NCBI GenBank assembly: GCA_910584165.1
Contig: CAJTZU010000002.1
Coordinates: 1-64,000 of the forward strand
Length of the DNA stretch: 64,000 bases
Reading direction: 5' to 3'
DNA from: an uncultured Bacilli bacterium
Lineage (GTDB): Bacteria > Bacillota_I > Bacilli_A > RF39 > UBA660
This document shows positions 8,901 to 16,462 of the stretch, in pieces (positions within the stretch are counted from its first letter, which is position 1; the number at the start of each line of letters is the position of its first letter). Both the position numbers and the translations under genes were made by a program. The notes below the pieces were generated by a model, which was not told the DNA's origin, did no database searches, and was given only the letters and a program-made list of their open reading frames with translations.

Positions 8901-9530
8901 TTCAAAACCAGTTTCTTCGTAAGCAATAAAGTCTGTTATTTCAGAGTTTTCATCTTCTCCAAGTTTTTCGTTTAAACTACTTGGATTCAATTGAAAATTC
9001 GCTTTAATCAATTTAAATCTTTCTGTACTAACTCCTAATAATTTTCGAAACTCTTCATCCGTTGGTAATTCTTTTCCTTCTTCTAGAAATAATTTTCTAA
9101 TCCTATAATACTCTCTAACTTTGTACATAAAATCCATAGGTCTTCTAATATCATGGTCATACTTCGCTAAAGCTTTTGATATTGTATAATTCATAACAGT
9201 TACTGCAAAAGTAGAAAATTTAGCAATTCCCTTTGTCTCATCAAATGCGTCAATAGCAGCAATAAACCCAATAACACCTTCATTAATAACATCTAAAAGT
9301 TCATAACTATGCGTTATGTACTTTTTTGCTTGATATACAATAAGACGTAAATTGGTTTTAATTAATAAATCTCTAGCAGCTTCATCTCCCTGACGATACT
9401 TTCGTAATAATTCCATATTAGAAGCATCTGTTGCACTAGGATAAGATTTCATAATAGTAATAAATTCTGACAAGTTATCTACATTATAATAGTCAAAATC
9501 TTCTACTTCAGCTAATGACTCACTTCCCAT
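5913..9530 (-). CDS. Giant sigma-70-like protein with multiple region-4-like repeats
   Basis: This protein has 1205 residues from the ATG at 9530, which has an AAGGGGGA ribosome-binding site; the reading frame stays open upstream but lacks such a site. Residues ~38-131 are a clear sigma region 2: ARDLLIKTNLRLIVYQAKKY, then DVINEGVIGFIAAIDAFD and KGIAKFSTFAV. In region 2.4 the usual WIRQAI is replaced by MNYTISKAL. A region-3-like stretch (~132-185) and a first region-4-like HTH (~215-300) follow. The remaining ~900 residues carry repeated HTH-like units, such as LTFEEIAQKQGITKGQVENL, MSVEEIISYL and KTKEAIMKKMGLTFIRVSYI. Ordinary sigma factors are 200-600 residues. It may be an RNA-polymerase-associated or DNA-bridging protein; its function is unknown. 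Confidence 0.75.
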   Translation of the reverse strand: MGSESLAEVEDFDYYNVDNLSEFITIMKSYPSATDASNMELLRKYRQGDEAARDLLIKTNLRLIVYQAKKYITHSYELLDVINEGVIGFIAAIDAFDETKGIAKFSTFAVTVMNYTISKALAKYDHDIRRPMDFMYKVREYYRIRKLFLEEGKELPTDEEFRKLLGVSTERFKLIKANFQLNPSSLNEKLGEDENSEITDFIAYEETGFENVLDIMGDKRLMLSIKLLLPPFYYYIFYNRVFNQAEESRKEIAKRLSISVVYVGMIEKRCIQILRDAIEKYGSIYDLELPAELENNYNDAIIEPMNIDAIIQYFFFKDILNEEEKNIFKLLLTSVYPSTDFRFLKKLGMSKEHYQSVCQSLREKITIQDSRTGTLYGEFKKNIMNQYGAKIFSLDLDTELENKITGADCVANVWEQFTLEEVMDIIVENNILLTPRMKKLLVTYFDGGREKFTLNAVSKRKAEREVNALLFGFHKKNEITITGLYDALIRNQHRFTLNQYDYLMSRKFGQDNLLDRGVVKVSGFGSLGELSRKLEKIHYGISRYRELNFTKEKYESIRWRCLKVLSSDKISILDKYYGVDSPKYSISEMAEEQKVSYEEVRSKLQEAKRCALRVYLGRNNKKVIDAELYIPYILDDSIDLADETRTMLKQFLIEKKSYEEIENMRVINKKKKKTHRKVAAIIASGLLKIDYYRFGIFSTDRNYATDDFKKLLGRLFLTAEEKKVIRMKMKGKTKEAIMKKMGLTFIRVSYILNKFYRLCDEYKVASVTLTEEDIRREVEAHISEMVLNEKERLILSKLYGIKNELNPTGKRYTEEEFRLSHPDMSKQYNRTLKNALDTVRSKKVGFTRASLAYMPRNDLKLSLKDPRIPISFQDRELLYYSFELEGYPYKTLKELERIFDEKAGSLKNRIERIFVTIYKYENDEIPFSISYEYDVAPYLKYFSKSDQEVLKDFYANDLTFEEIAQKQGITKGQVENLTLSLDAYLRDLIEEEVSGYDFDYFWSVVSRENIPFYGDKKKVQKIIYYYYEKRMSVEEIISYLTLDCSRSVVVRAMADLMIAVSKYREGIKKVNVPSQSEIKKYYERNQDEMDFEHREMYQQYFARKKKERKQSSLNAFSQPNVPAGILLDIISEQHENIFSFENTSRNEAIAIIKKHRELTNSTIYTILRAYHISQREFMSGSDKMKVLRFLSELDVKSKVLVRKSA

Positions 9531-9556
9531 ATAAATCCCCCTTAAAATGTCGTTAT

Positions 9557-9585
9557 ATTTTATCATAAAATAAAAAAGACAACAA
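9557..9585 (-). promoter_or_regulatory. Promoter of the giant sigma-like gene
   Basis: On the minus strand TTGTTG (9580-9585), a 17-bp spacer ending TGA and TAAAAT (9557-9562) form a -35/extended -10 promoter 26 bp before the ATG at 9530. This supports the shorter start. Confidence 0.6.
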
Positions 9586-9590
9586 ATTAA

Positions 9591-9613
9591 AAAAATCCTC
9601 AAAGGGATTTTTT
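9591..9613 (-). terminator. Terminator after pepD
   Basis: Minus strand AAAAATCC / GGATTTTT hairpin with a 6-nt loop and a T run. It overlaps the pepD stop and separates it from the giant sigma-like gene. Confidence 0.65.
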
Positions 9614-10994
9614 ATTCCATATTTCGTAATGTTTCTTTTAACCAAGATAATACTCTTTCCATAGACTCTATTTCTACTTTTTCATTTACAGAATGAATAT
9701 CATATAAATTAACACCAAGTACACAAATATCTAAATCTTTAATTTCTCGGGCAAAAACTCCTCCTTCAAGGCCAGCATGAACGTCTTCTAAAGTAATATT
9801 TTTAGAAAACATACTCTGATAAACATCTACTAGTAATTGACGTAAGGGAGAATCCTCTCTAAAAGTAAAAAATGGTTTTTTATCTTCTAATACATAATCT
9901 AACTGATATTGTTTAGCGATTCTTTCAGCGCGACTTACATAAAAATCTTCAAATCCTACAATACTGCTTCGAATACTTATTTCTACAATAATTTTATTAT
10001 CCTTATAAGAAATAACACCTAAATTACTAGAAGTTAATGGGAAATAAACATCATTTCTTTTTAAAACTCCATTTTCAATCGTATTTAGAAATTTAATAAG
10101 ATTCCTACTTTTATTATTCTCCATGGAAAATTCTCTTTTCTTAATTCTTCGAAAATCCATTTTAATAGTAGGATATTCCTCTTGGTAAAAGGTTTTAAAG
10201 AAATGAAAGTCTCCACTAAAGTCTAAGTTTGTATTAAAAATACATTTTGCTTCGCTTGGAATAACATTTTCTTTTGTTCCACCTTCTATAGAAACAATCT
10301 CAATGTCTTCTATATCTTTTAACATATTAGCTAAAATCTTAATAGAATTACCACGATTACAATCTATATCCACACCGGAATGTCCTCCCAAAAGTCCACT
10401 AATCGAAAGTTGATAAGTATTTTTATTACTAACAATAGGTTCCAAAGGAGTACTTACTTTAATACTAGCCATTCCTGCACAAGAGACTTCTATTTTCCCT
10501 TCTTCAGTACCATCTAAACTAATTAAACGCTTTCCTTTTAATTTTTTATAATCTAAATATTTTGCTCCATTCATAGTAGTTTCTTCTTCTGTTGTAAAAA
10601 CTGCTTCAATTGGAGGATGCTCCAATGAATTATCGCTTAATAACGCTAAAATGATTGCCATTCCTGCTCCATTGTCAGCTCCTAAACTACTATTTTTAGC
10701 CTTATAATATCCCTTTTCTTGATACCACTCTATCCCATTCTTTAAAAAGTCATATGGAGCATTACTTGTACATACCATATCTGTATGTGCCTGTAGAATA
10801 ACTGGCTCACACTGATAAGGGAGTGTCCCCTTCTTTTTTATAATAACATTAGAATGCTCATCTACATCATATTCTAACCCTTGTAACTGCGCAAAATGGA
10901 CTAAAAATCCTGCAATTTTATCTTCATGCCCTGAAGGTCTAGGAATTTCTAAAATTTGTTCAAAATAATAACTTGCACTATTTTTCTTTTTCAT
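9612..10994 (-). CDS. pepD: Aminoacyl-histidine dipeptidase-type M20 peptidase (PepD)
   Basis: This 460-residue cytosolic M20 metallopeptidase lies near the usual ~480 of PepD. The first metal motif is LQAHTDMVC, followed by GADNGAGMA. The catalytic Glu pair is in TTEEETT, and GLLGGHSGVDID begins the lid domain. A final HAGLEGGVF supplies the last zinc ligand. The enzyme hydrolyses Xaa-His and other dipeptides in peptide nutrition. It is monocistronic, with a terminator overlapping its stop codon. Confidence 0.92.
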   Translation of the reverse strand: MKKKNSASYYFEQILEIPRPSGHEDKIAGFLVHFAQLQGLEYDVDEHSNVIIKKKGTLPYQCEPVILQAHTDMVCTSNAPYDFLKNGIEWYQEKGYYKAKNSSLGADNGAGMAIILALLSDNSLEHPPIEAVFTTEEETTMNGAKYLDYKKLKGKRLISLDGTEEGKIEVSCAGMASIKVSTPLEPIVSNKNTYQLSISGLLGGHSGVDIDCNRGNSIKILANMLKDIEDIEIVSIEGGTKENVIPSEAKCIFNTNLDFSGDFHFFKTFYQEEYPTIKMDFRRIKKREFSMENNKSRNLIKFLNTIENGVLKRNDVYFPLTSSNLGVISYKDNKIIVEISIRSSIVGFEDFYVSRAERIAKQYQLDYVLEDKKPFFTFREDSPLRQLLVDVYQSMFSKNITLEDVHAGLEGGVFAREIKDLDICVLGVNLYDIHSVNEKVEIESMERVLSWLKETLRNME

Positions 10995-11057
10995 ACTATC
11001 ACCTATTATTAATCATACCATTTTTTATGAAAAAAATCACGAAATTAAAATCTACTA

Positions 11058-11085
11058 AAAAAGACAAATATAGTTTGCCTTTATC
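11058..11085 (-). terminator. Terminator after the 174-residue orphan
   Basis: Minus strand AAAGGCAAA and TTTGTCTTT pair through one G-U around a short loop, followed by a T run. Confidence 0.6.
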
Positions 11086-11086
11086 A

Positions 11087-11611
11087 CTAAAAAGTTTTTT
11101 GAGGTTCTACTGCTTTTGGAAAATAACTTTCTAATAGTGTTGGATCTGTCGCCATAATTCTAGTAACAAAATTAGAAAAACGCTCTAAATCGGCCTCATC
11201 AATTCTATTATGTCTAATAAAATCTTTAGGAATTAAAGTTCTAGCTCTAATAGGAAGCGCTATATGGCCATTTAAATCAACAGAATCTCCACTATGCCAT
11301 GGAATATCATCTATATAAGGTTCTGTTACATAAGAACCATTTTCCATATTAAATAATTGAAATTGTCTTTTATGAACAAGTTCATAATAAGTAAATGGGC
11401 TCTTATCTTTTACTTCTTCCCACGTTTCAAAAGGAATAGAACTTTCTCTTACAAATTGAAACGTATAATCATCAGAAAACAATCCATAAATTTCATCAAT
11501 ATTATATAATTTTCTAGTCAAAAATGACTTTAACGTAAATTTTCTCTTTTTACAACTTAATAATTTTTCATTAATACTATTAATAAAAAATCTTGATGTT
11601 TGTGCACTCAT
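11087..11611 (-). CDS. Hypothetical protein, 174 residues
   Basis: I do not recognise a family. It is soluble with a basic N-terminal ~45 residues (KKRKFTLKSFLTRK). A central segment mixes aromatics and acidic residues (FETWEEVKDKSPFTYYELVHKRQF), and the C-terminus is helical. No signal peptide, membrane segment or catalytic motif stands out. It lies between pepD and a pentapeptide-like orphan, each with its own terminator, so context gives no functional hint. Base composition and codon use look like those of the neighbours. Confidence 0.6.
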   Translation of the reverse strand: MSAQTSRFFINSINEKLLSCKKRKFTLKSFLTRKLYNIDEIYGLFSDDYTFQFVRESSIPFETWEEVKDKSPFTYYELVHKRQFQLFNMENGSYVTEPYIDDIPWHSGDSVDLNGHIALPIRARTLIPKDFIRHNRIDEADLERFSNFVTRIMATDPTLLESYFPKAVEPQKTF

Positions 11612-11688
11612 ACAAATACCTTCTCTCTAGTCTCTATTACCATTCTTTAGTGATATATGATACCATAAAGATAGTTGTAAAGTCAAGG

Positions 11689-11719
11689 AATAAAAAAAGA
11701 TAGAAGTAATTTCTATCTA
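11689..11719 (-). terminator. Terminator after the 305-residue orphan
   Basis: Minus strand GATAGAA / TTCTATC stem with a short loop, followed by seven Ts. It lies right at the stop of the open +1 frame that extends the upstream gene (see finding), about 90 bp beyond the in-frame stop at 11808. Confidence 0.75.
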
Positions 11720-11807
11720 TTTTGCTTTATGAGAGTCTGATAATATTTCTTGACCCTCTTGATAGTAATATTTTAAATTTTCATTTTGCTCTGCTAATAT
11801 CCTTAAG

Positions 11808-12725
11808 TTATTTTGGTTTCGCCTGACTTTGTATTAATTTACTTATCTCACTAAATTTCTTTTGTTTAAATTCTTCATATTCTTGTAATTTATGTTGAGC
11901 ACGTTCTTGCTTCTCTTCTCTAGAAAAAACAATTTTATCATTGATAAAGCATCCATCTAAATCTCCACTAGCTAATATAGTTCTAAGATTATCTTGTACT
12001 TGCTTATTTTGAAAAGCGCTTCCATCTAAAATAAGACTAATTCTTGTACCTGCTAAATTGCATCCTAATCCAATTAGTGAGCCTCCTGTAGTTACAATAT
12101 CAATTAATTTAATAGTAATTCCTTCTAAATTATTTCCCGTTAAATCTGTATAGGTAAAGATTGGGCTTTGAATATTTCCCAAAGAAGAAGGAAGCACTAA
12201 ATTGGTATGCGAAAAATTACTTTTTTTAATCTTCCTAAAATAAGATGTATCTATAGTTGATAAATCTACATAAGAGAAATCACAATTTGAAATGTAAACA
12301 CCAAATTCCTGTTCTAATAACTTTCTAGCTTTCATTTCCCAGGAAATATTAAAGTCCAAACTAATATTTGTCTTACTATAATCTACTCTTTTTTTAGGTT
12401 TATCACCATATTCAATTAAAAAGCTTTTCCAACACTCTTCATCAAAAGCTTCTTCCCCTAATGTAGAATCCTTCGTATCTTCTAAAAGTGACCAAGAGAC
12501 ATCTTCAAAAGACACACTACCTAAATCCAGCTTTCTAAGAAAAGAACCTGACCATATAGGTAATTTTACAAATAAATCAGGATTTCTTCTATAAGCTATT
12601 TTTTCAAATAGTAAAAGTTCTAAAATGTCATTCTCTAATTTTATTCTAGTTCCTTCTGGAATATTCTTTAATTCTTTTTCTACTAGTAATCTTAATTCTT
12701 CTCGCCCTTTTTTATTTAACTGCAT
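11808..12725 (-). CDS. Hypothetical protein with pentapeptide-like segment, possibly C-terminally frameshifted
   Basis: This is a 305-residue soluble protein of unrecognised family. Residues ~1-60 are helical and charged. About residues 145-235 show loose pentapeptide-like units (ISNCDFSYVDLSTID, KKSNFSHTNLV, TYTDLTGNNLEGI, GCNLAGTRISLILDGSAF), suggesting a beta-helix-like or repeat surface. The C-terminal ~45 residues (REEKQERAQHKLQEYEEF) form a probable coiled coil. The stop at 11808 is followed by ~30 further codons open in the +1 frame that read like a continuation of that coil and end at the terminator. This hints at a recent frameshift. Confidence 0.6.
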   Translation of the reverse strand: MQLNKKGREELRLLVEKELKNIPEGTRIKLENDILELLLFEKIAYRRNPDLFVKLPIWSGSFLRKLDLGSVSFEDVSWSLLEDTKDSTLGEEAFDEECWKSFLIEYGDKPKKRVDYSKTNISLDFNISWEMKARKLLEQEFGVYISNCDFSYVDLSTIDTSYFRKIKKSNFSHTNLVLPSSLGNIQSPIFTYTDLTGNNLEGITIKLIDIVTTGGSLIGLGCNLAGTRISLILDGSAFQNKQVQDNLRTILASGDLDGCFINDKIVFSREEKQERAQHKLQEYEEFKQKKFSEISKLIQSQAKPK

Positions 12726-12787
12726 AGTTATCCTCCGACCGAAATATTATAACATATATTTTTAGAATTGCAATTTACTTTGTTCTC

Positions 12788-12816
12788 GTATAAAATTCCT
12801 TGTTTTTCCAATACTA
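12788..12816 (+). promoter_or_regulatory. Candidate sigma-G (forespore) promoter of the ger operon
   Basis: GTATA (12788-12792) fits the sigma-G -35 consensus GnATR. After 17 bp AATACTA (12810-12816) matches the -10 CATnnTA at all but the first base. No good sigma-A pair is seen. Forespore expression is what is known for germinant-receptor operons in Bacillus. The call is a consensus match by eye only. Confidence 0.4.
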
Positions 12817-12831
12817 AAAATGGTGATGTAT

Positions 12832-14253
12832 ATGCAAAATAAAGAGCGTATTAAAACAATCAAAGAAAAATTGGGAAATAGTTCAGATATTGTTGTTAGA
12901 GAAGTCAATGAAACCTTAACTTATCTTTATTTAGAAAGTGTTAGTAGTGATGACAAAATTAGTAACTTTCTTTTAAAAAGCATCGTATCTTACAAAAAAG
13001 TAGAAGACATTTTAAAATTATTACAGGAAAATATTTTTAATAGTCATATTGAGAAATTAGATAAATTGGAAGACTGTTATTATTATCTTGCTTCTGGATA
13101 TACTTGCTTATTCATTAATAATAAAAATAGTTATATTGTAATTGAAACCAAAGCAGATTTAAATAGAAGTATTGCAGAATCTACTTCTGAACCGTTAATT
13201 AGAGGACCTAAAGATAGTTTTACAGAAAATAATGCCTCTAATCTAGGACTTATTAGAAAACGTATTAAAGACCCAAATTTACGCATTGATGAATTAAAAA
13301 TTGGAACAAGAACAAGCAGCAAAGTTTCTATTATCTATATCAACGATATTGCAGAAGAAAAAAATGTAAACACCATTAAAGAAGCCCTAAATAAGATTGA
13401 TATTGATGCTGTACTAGATACAGGATATATTAGAGATTATTTAGAAACCAAGCAGAAATCTTTATTTCCAAAAATGATTAGTACAGAGCGTCCTGATTTA
13501 TGCTGTCAAAGTATTTTAAATGGTAAAATAACCATTTTAGTAGAAAATAGTCCATATGCTTTAATAATGCCAGCTATTCTAACCGACTTTTTTAAAAACC
13601 CCGAAGATTATTATTTAAAATTTACTAGTAGTACTTTTAGTAGAATCATTAAATTTATTGCTTTTCTAATTACTATTTTAACACCTGCTCTTTATATTGC
13701 ACTTATGACATTTAATCAGGAGATGATTCCTGACCAACTTATTATTTCTTTAGCTACCCAAAGAAGCCAAGTACCTTTTCCTACCTTCATGGAGGTCATT
13801 ATTTTTGTCATCATATTTGAAATTTTAAGAGAAGCAGACATGAAGGCCCCCAGCATGAGTGGTGCCAGTATGAGTATTGTAGGAGCACTCATTTTAGGAG
13901 ATGCTGCAGTTGCGGCTAATATTGTTTCACCATTCGTTATTATCGTAGTTGCCATTACTTCAATCTGTGAATTAGTATTTACGGATATGGATTTTATTAA
14001 CGCTATTAGACACTGGCGATTATTATTCATTTTCTCAACAATTTTTACAGGAATTGTTGGAATTGTAGTAGCTGGATTAATTTTAATTATCAAACTGGCT
14101 AGTTTGGAACCTTTAAATACTCCTTATTTAATTCCTTTCAGTCCATTTAATCTATCTGGCATGAAAGATAATATCATTCTATTTCCACCTAATAAAAGAT
14201 TTAAAAGACCAAATTATCTTACTAAAAATGAAAAGAGAGGTAATAAAATATGA
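12832..14253 (+). CDS. gerKA: Germinant receptor A subunit (GerKA/GerAA family)
   Basis: The first gene of a three-gene receptor operon in the A-C-B order of gerK. The soluble N-terminal ~240 residues contain family motifs SEPLIRGPKDSFTE, NLGLIRKRIKDPNL and YINDIA. Membrane helices follow (IIKFIAFLITILTPALYIAL; EVIIFVIIFEIL; GASMSIVGALILGDAAV; a last pair near the C-terminus). A subunits sit in the spore inner membrane and help sense nutrients. The start at 12832 has GGTGAT 4 nt upstream, whereas the in-frame ATG at 12820 overlaps that site. It overlaps gerKC by 4 bp. Confidence 0.94.
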   Translation: MQNKERIKTIKEKLGNSSDIVVREVNETLTYLYLESVSSDDKISNFLLKSIVSYKKVEDILKLLQENIFNSHIEKLDKLEDCYYYLASGYTCLFINNKNSYIVIETKADLNRSIAESTSEPLIRGPKDSFTENNASNLGLIRKRIKDPNLRIDELKIGTRTSSKVSIIYINDIAEEKNVNTIKEALNKIDIDAVLDTGYIRDYLETKQKSLFPKMISTERPDLCCQSILNGKITILVENSPYALIMPAILTDFFKNPEDYYLKFTSSTFSRIIKFIAFLITILTPALYIALMTFNQEMIPDQLIISLATQRSQVPFPTFMEVIIFVIIFEILREADMKAPSMSGASMSIVGALILGDAAVAANIVSPFVIIVVAITSICELVFTDMDFINAIRHWRLLFIFSTIFTGIVGIVVAGLILIIKLASLEPLNTPYLIPFSPFNLSGMKDNIILFPPNKRFKRPNYLTKNEKRGNKI

Positions 14254-15395
14254 AAAAACTATTATTATTTTGTTTATTCTTTCTACTCACTGGTTGTTGG
14301 AACTATCAAGAATTAAATGAATATGCTATTGTTACAGGAATGGCAGTAGATTATAAAGATGATAAGTATGAGGTTTCTTTCTTAATTGCAAACGGCAATA
14401 AAAGTGAACAAGAGCAAACAAAAACAAGTTTAATTTCAGGAGAAGGAGAAACTATTTACAATGCTATTAAAGATATCAGTTTAGCAAGCCCTAAAGAATT
14501 ATACGTCAGTCACCTATCAGTAGTTATTATTTCTGAAGAAATTGCTAAAAATGGAATTTCTAATTTGTTAGATTATTTATTAAGAGAACCTCAGGCCCAT
14601 CAGAACTTTTATTTACTAATCTCTAAAGATACAGAGGCATCTAATATCTTATCTATTCTTTCTCCATTATCAGATTATCCCTCACAAAATATTGCCTCAA
14701 ATATTTCTAATACTGCAAAACTTCAAGGGAAAATAAGTGATGCTAGTTTCAATTTATTTATGGAAAAATATTTAAGTACAGGATTCGAACCTGTTATGAA
14801 TAGTATTACAATAATAGGAAATGTAAAGGAAGGTCAATCTTCTGATAGCAAAGATAAGACCAAGCAAGATGCCTATACTAAATTAGATTCTCTAGCCATT
14901 TTTCAAAAAGATAAATTTGTTACTTGGGCTACACAGGAAGAAAGTATTGGAATTGATTTAATATTAGGAGAAATTAATAATTTTTATCTAAATGTTCCTT
15001 GTGAAAATAGTTTTGCTGTAACACTTTCTAATGATTATAAAGTAAAATATACAATTGAAAAAAATAAAATAAAAGTGTCTGCAGAAGCAGAAGGAACATT
15101 AAGAGAGGTAGATTGTAAAATTGATTTAGAAAAAGAAGAAGACATTAAACAATTGGAAAAATCTGCTGAAGATATCATGAGAAAATACATGGTAGATGCT
15201 ATTCAATTAGCAAAAAATAATAAAACTGATGTTTTTGGTTTTGGAGCCAAATATTATAAAAAATATCCTTATGATTACCATCGTATTCAAAATTGGAACG
15301 ATTATTTTGTAACACTGCCTATTGAAGTAGAAGCAAAATTTCAATATACTAGGAAAGGCTCATTAGAACAAAGTCTAGAAAGAGAGGAACAATGA
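14250..15395 (+). CDS. gerKC: Germinant receptor lipoprotein C subunit (Ger(x)C family)
   Basis: This 381-residue lipoprotein has a signal peptide with lipobox LLTGCW; the Cys would be diacylated in the spore inner membrane. The family opening NYQELNEYAIVTGMAVDY and the SHLSVVIISEEIAKNG segment are diagnostic of Ger(x)C. The C-terminal domain (from ~residue 250) ends with the DWNDYF-like NWNDYF motif. Its ATG overlaps the gerKA stop (ATGA) and its own end overlaps gerKB, indicating one translationally coupled operon. Confidence 0.94.
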   Translation: MKKLLLFCLFFLLTGCWNYQELNEYAIVTGMAVDYKDDKYEVSFLIANGNKSEQEQTKTSLISGEGETIYNAIKDISLASPKELYVSHLSVVIISEEIAKNGISNLLDYLLREPQAHQNFYLLISKDTEASNILSILSPLSDYPSQNIASNISNTAKLQGKISDASFNLFMEKYLSTGFEPVMNSITIIGNVKEGQSSDSKDKTKQDAYTKLDSLAIFQKDKFVTWATQEESIGIDLILGEINNFYLNVPCENSFAVTLSNDYKVKYTIEKNKIKVSAEAEGTLREVDCKIDLEKEEDIKQLEKSAEDIMRKYMVDAIQLAKNNKTDVFGFGAKYYKKYPYDYHRIQNWNDYFVTLPIEVEAKFQYTRKGSLEQSLEREEQ

Positions 15396-16462
15396 ATAAA
15401 AAATTAGCTTATACTACTATCAGTTATTTTTTATGTCGTACTCTTTTTATTGGAATAACATTTTCAATTCTAATAAAAGAAGCAAAGCAAGATTCTTGGA
15501 TTTCTGTATTACTAGCTTTTATTCTTGGTTTCATACCTATATTTCTTATACAATATATAGCTTCTTATAAACCTACTCTATCCTTAAAAGACAAGTATCA
15601 AGAATTATTTCCTTATACAAATAAACTTCTTATTCTATTTACGGTTATTGGTATATTTCTACTAACCACACTATCTTTTTGGAATCTATGTAATTTAATT
15701 ACAAGCCAATTTTTAAATAAAACACCTAAAATTGTGGTAGGAATATCTTTTCTAATTCCTATATTACTAATTCTTAGTAAAAACGAAAAAGTAATTCCCC
15801 GCGTTTCTACTATTCTTTTTTATCTAAGTTTTTTCCTTTTCATAATTAGTTTTTGCGGATTAGTATTTCAATTCGAACTAGATAACTTTACACCTTCGAT
15901 GCTTTATTTTCCAATTAAACCAATTATTGCTTATATAGGTTTTCAAATTTTTCCAATCTTTTTAATTTTATTTTTCCCAAATAGTGAAATTCAAAATAGT
16001 ATAAAAAAAGGATATATTCTATCCTCTATTATTCTTTTTATACAAATTTTACTAATAATAGGAGTGCTTGGAGTAGAACTAGCTACCATCTATCAATACC
16101 CAGAATTTCATATTTTAAAAAGAGCTTATCAAGGGGTATTGACCTATCGATTAGAAAATGCTTTGTCTATTCAATGGATATTTGATATTTTTATCTATTG
16201 TGTCGTTAGTTTAAAAGGATGCAACCAACTACTTCATTTTGAAAAAGGAATTAAAATGTCCTTTCTTCCAATTGGCATGACTTTTTTGTCTGCTCATCTT
16301 TTTAAAGATAATATTATTGCAAATACATTAATTAACAAATATTTATATTATTTAGTGCCACTTTTCTTCACAATTATTATTCTTCTCTTAGTATTTAAAA
16401 TTTTTATGAAAAAAAGGAGTAAAACTCCTATTTATTCAAAAGTTGAAAACAAAGAAAAATAA
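15392..16462 (+). CDS. gerKB: Germinant receptor B subunit, amino-acid-permease-like (GerKB family)
   Basis: This is a 356-residue integral membrane protein with about ten hydrophobic helices and the APC-type architecture of spore germination permeases. The N-terminal helix SYFLCRTLFIGITFSILIKE is followed by DSWISVLLAFILGFIPIFLI. The B subunit probably forms the ligand-binding channel part of the receptor. It completes the A-C-B order seen in gerK. The last ~35 bp overlap the convergent gene at 16428, and a terminator for that gene is embedded in this coding sequence. Confidence 0.93.
   Translation: MNKKLAYTTISYFLCRTLFIGITFSILIKEAKQDSWISVLLAFILGFIPIFLIQYIASYKPTLSLKDKYQELFPYTNKLLILFTVIGIFLLTTLSFWNLCNLITSQFLNKTPKIVVGISFLIPILLILSKNEKVIPRVSTILFYLSFFLFIISFCGLVFQFELDNFTPSMLYFPIKPIIAYIGFQIFPIFLILFFPNSEIQNSIKKGYILSSIILFIQILLIIGVLGVELATIYQYPEFHILKRAYQGVLTYRLENALSIQWIFDIFIYCVVSLKGCNQLLHFEKGIKMSFLPIGMTFLSAHLFKDNIIANTLINKYLYYLVPLFFTIIILLLVFKIFMKKRSKTPIYSKVENKEK
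16410..16432 (-). terminator. Terminator of the tail-anchored orphan, inside the gerKB coding end
   Basis: Minus strand AGGAGT / ACTCCT hairpin with a 4-nt loop followed by seven Ts. It lies within codons of gerKB. On the plus strand there is no comparable T run, so gerKB transcription is not obviously stopped by it. Confidence 0.65.

Noticed and set aside
14250..16462. Alternative genetic code (TGA as Trp)
   Set aside because: gerKA stops at TGA exactly where gerKC starts, and Trp codons in proteins are TGG, so the standard code is used.
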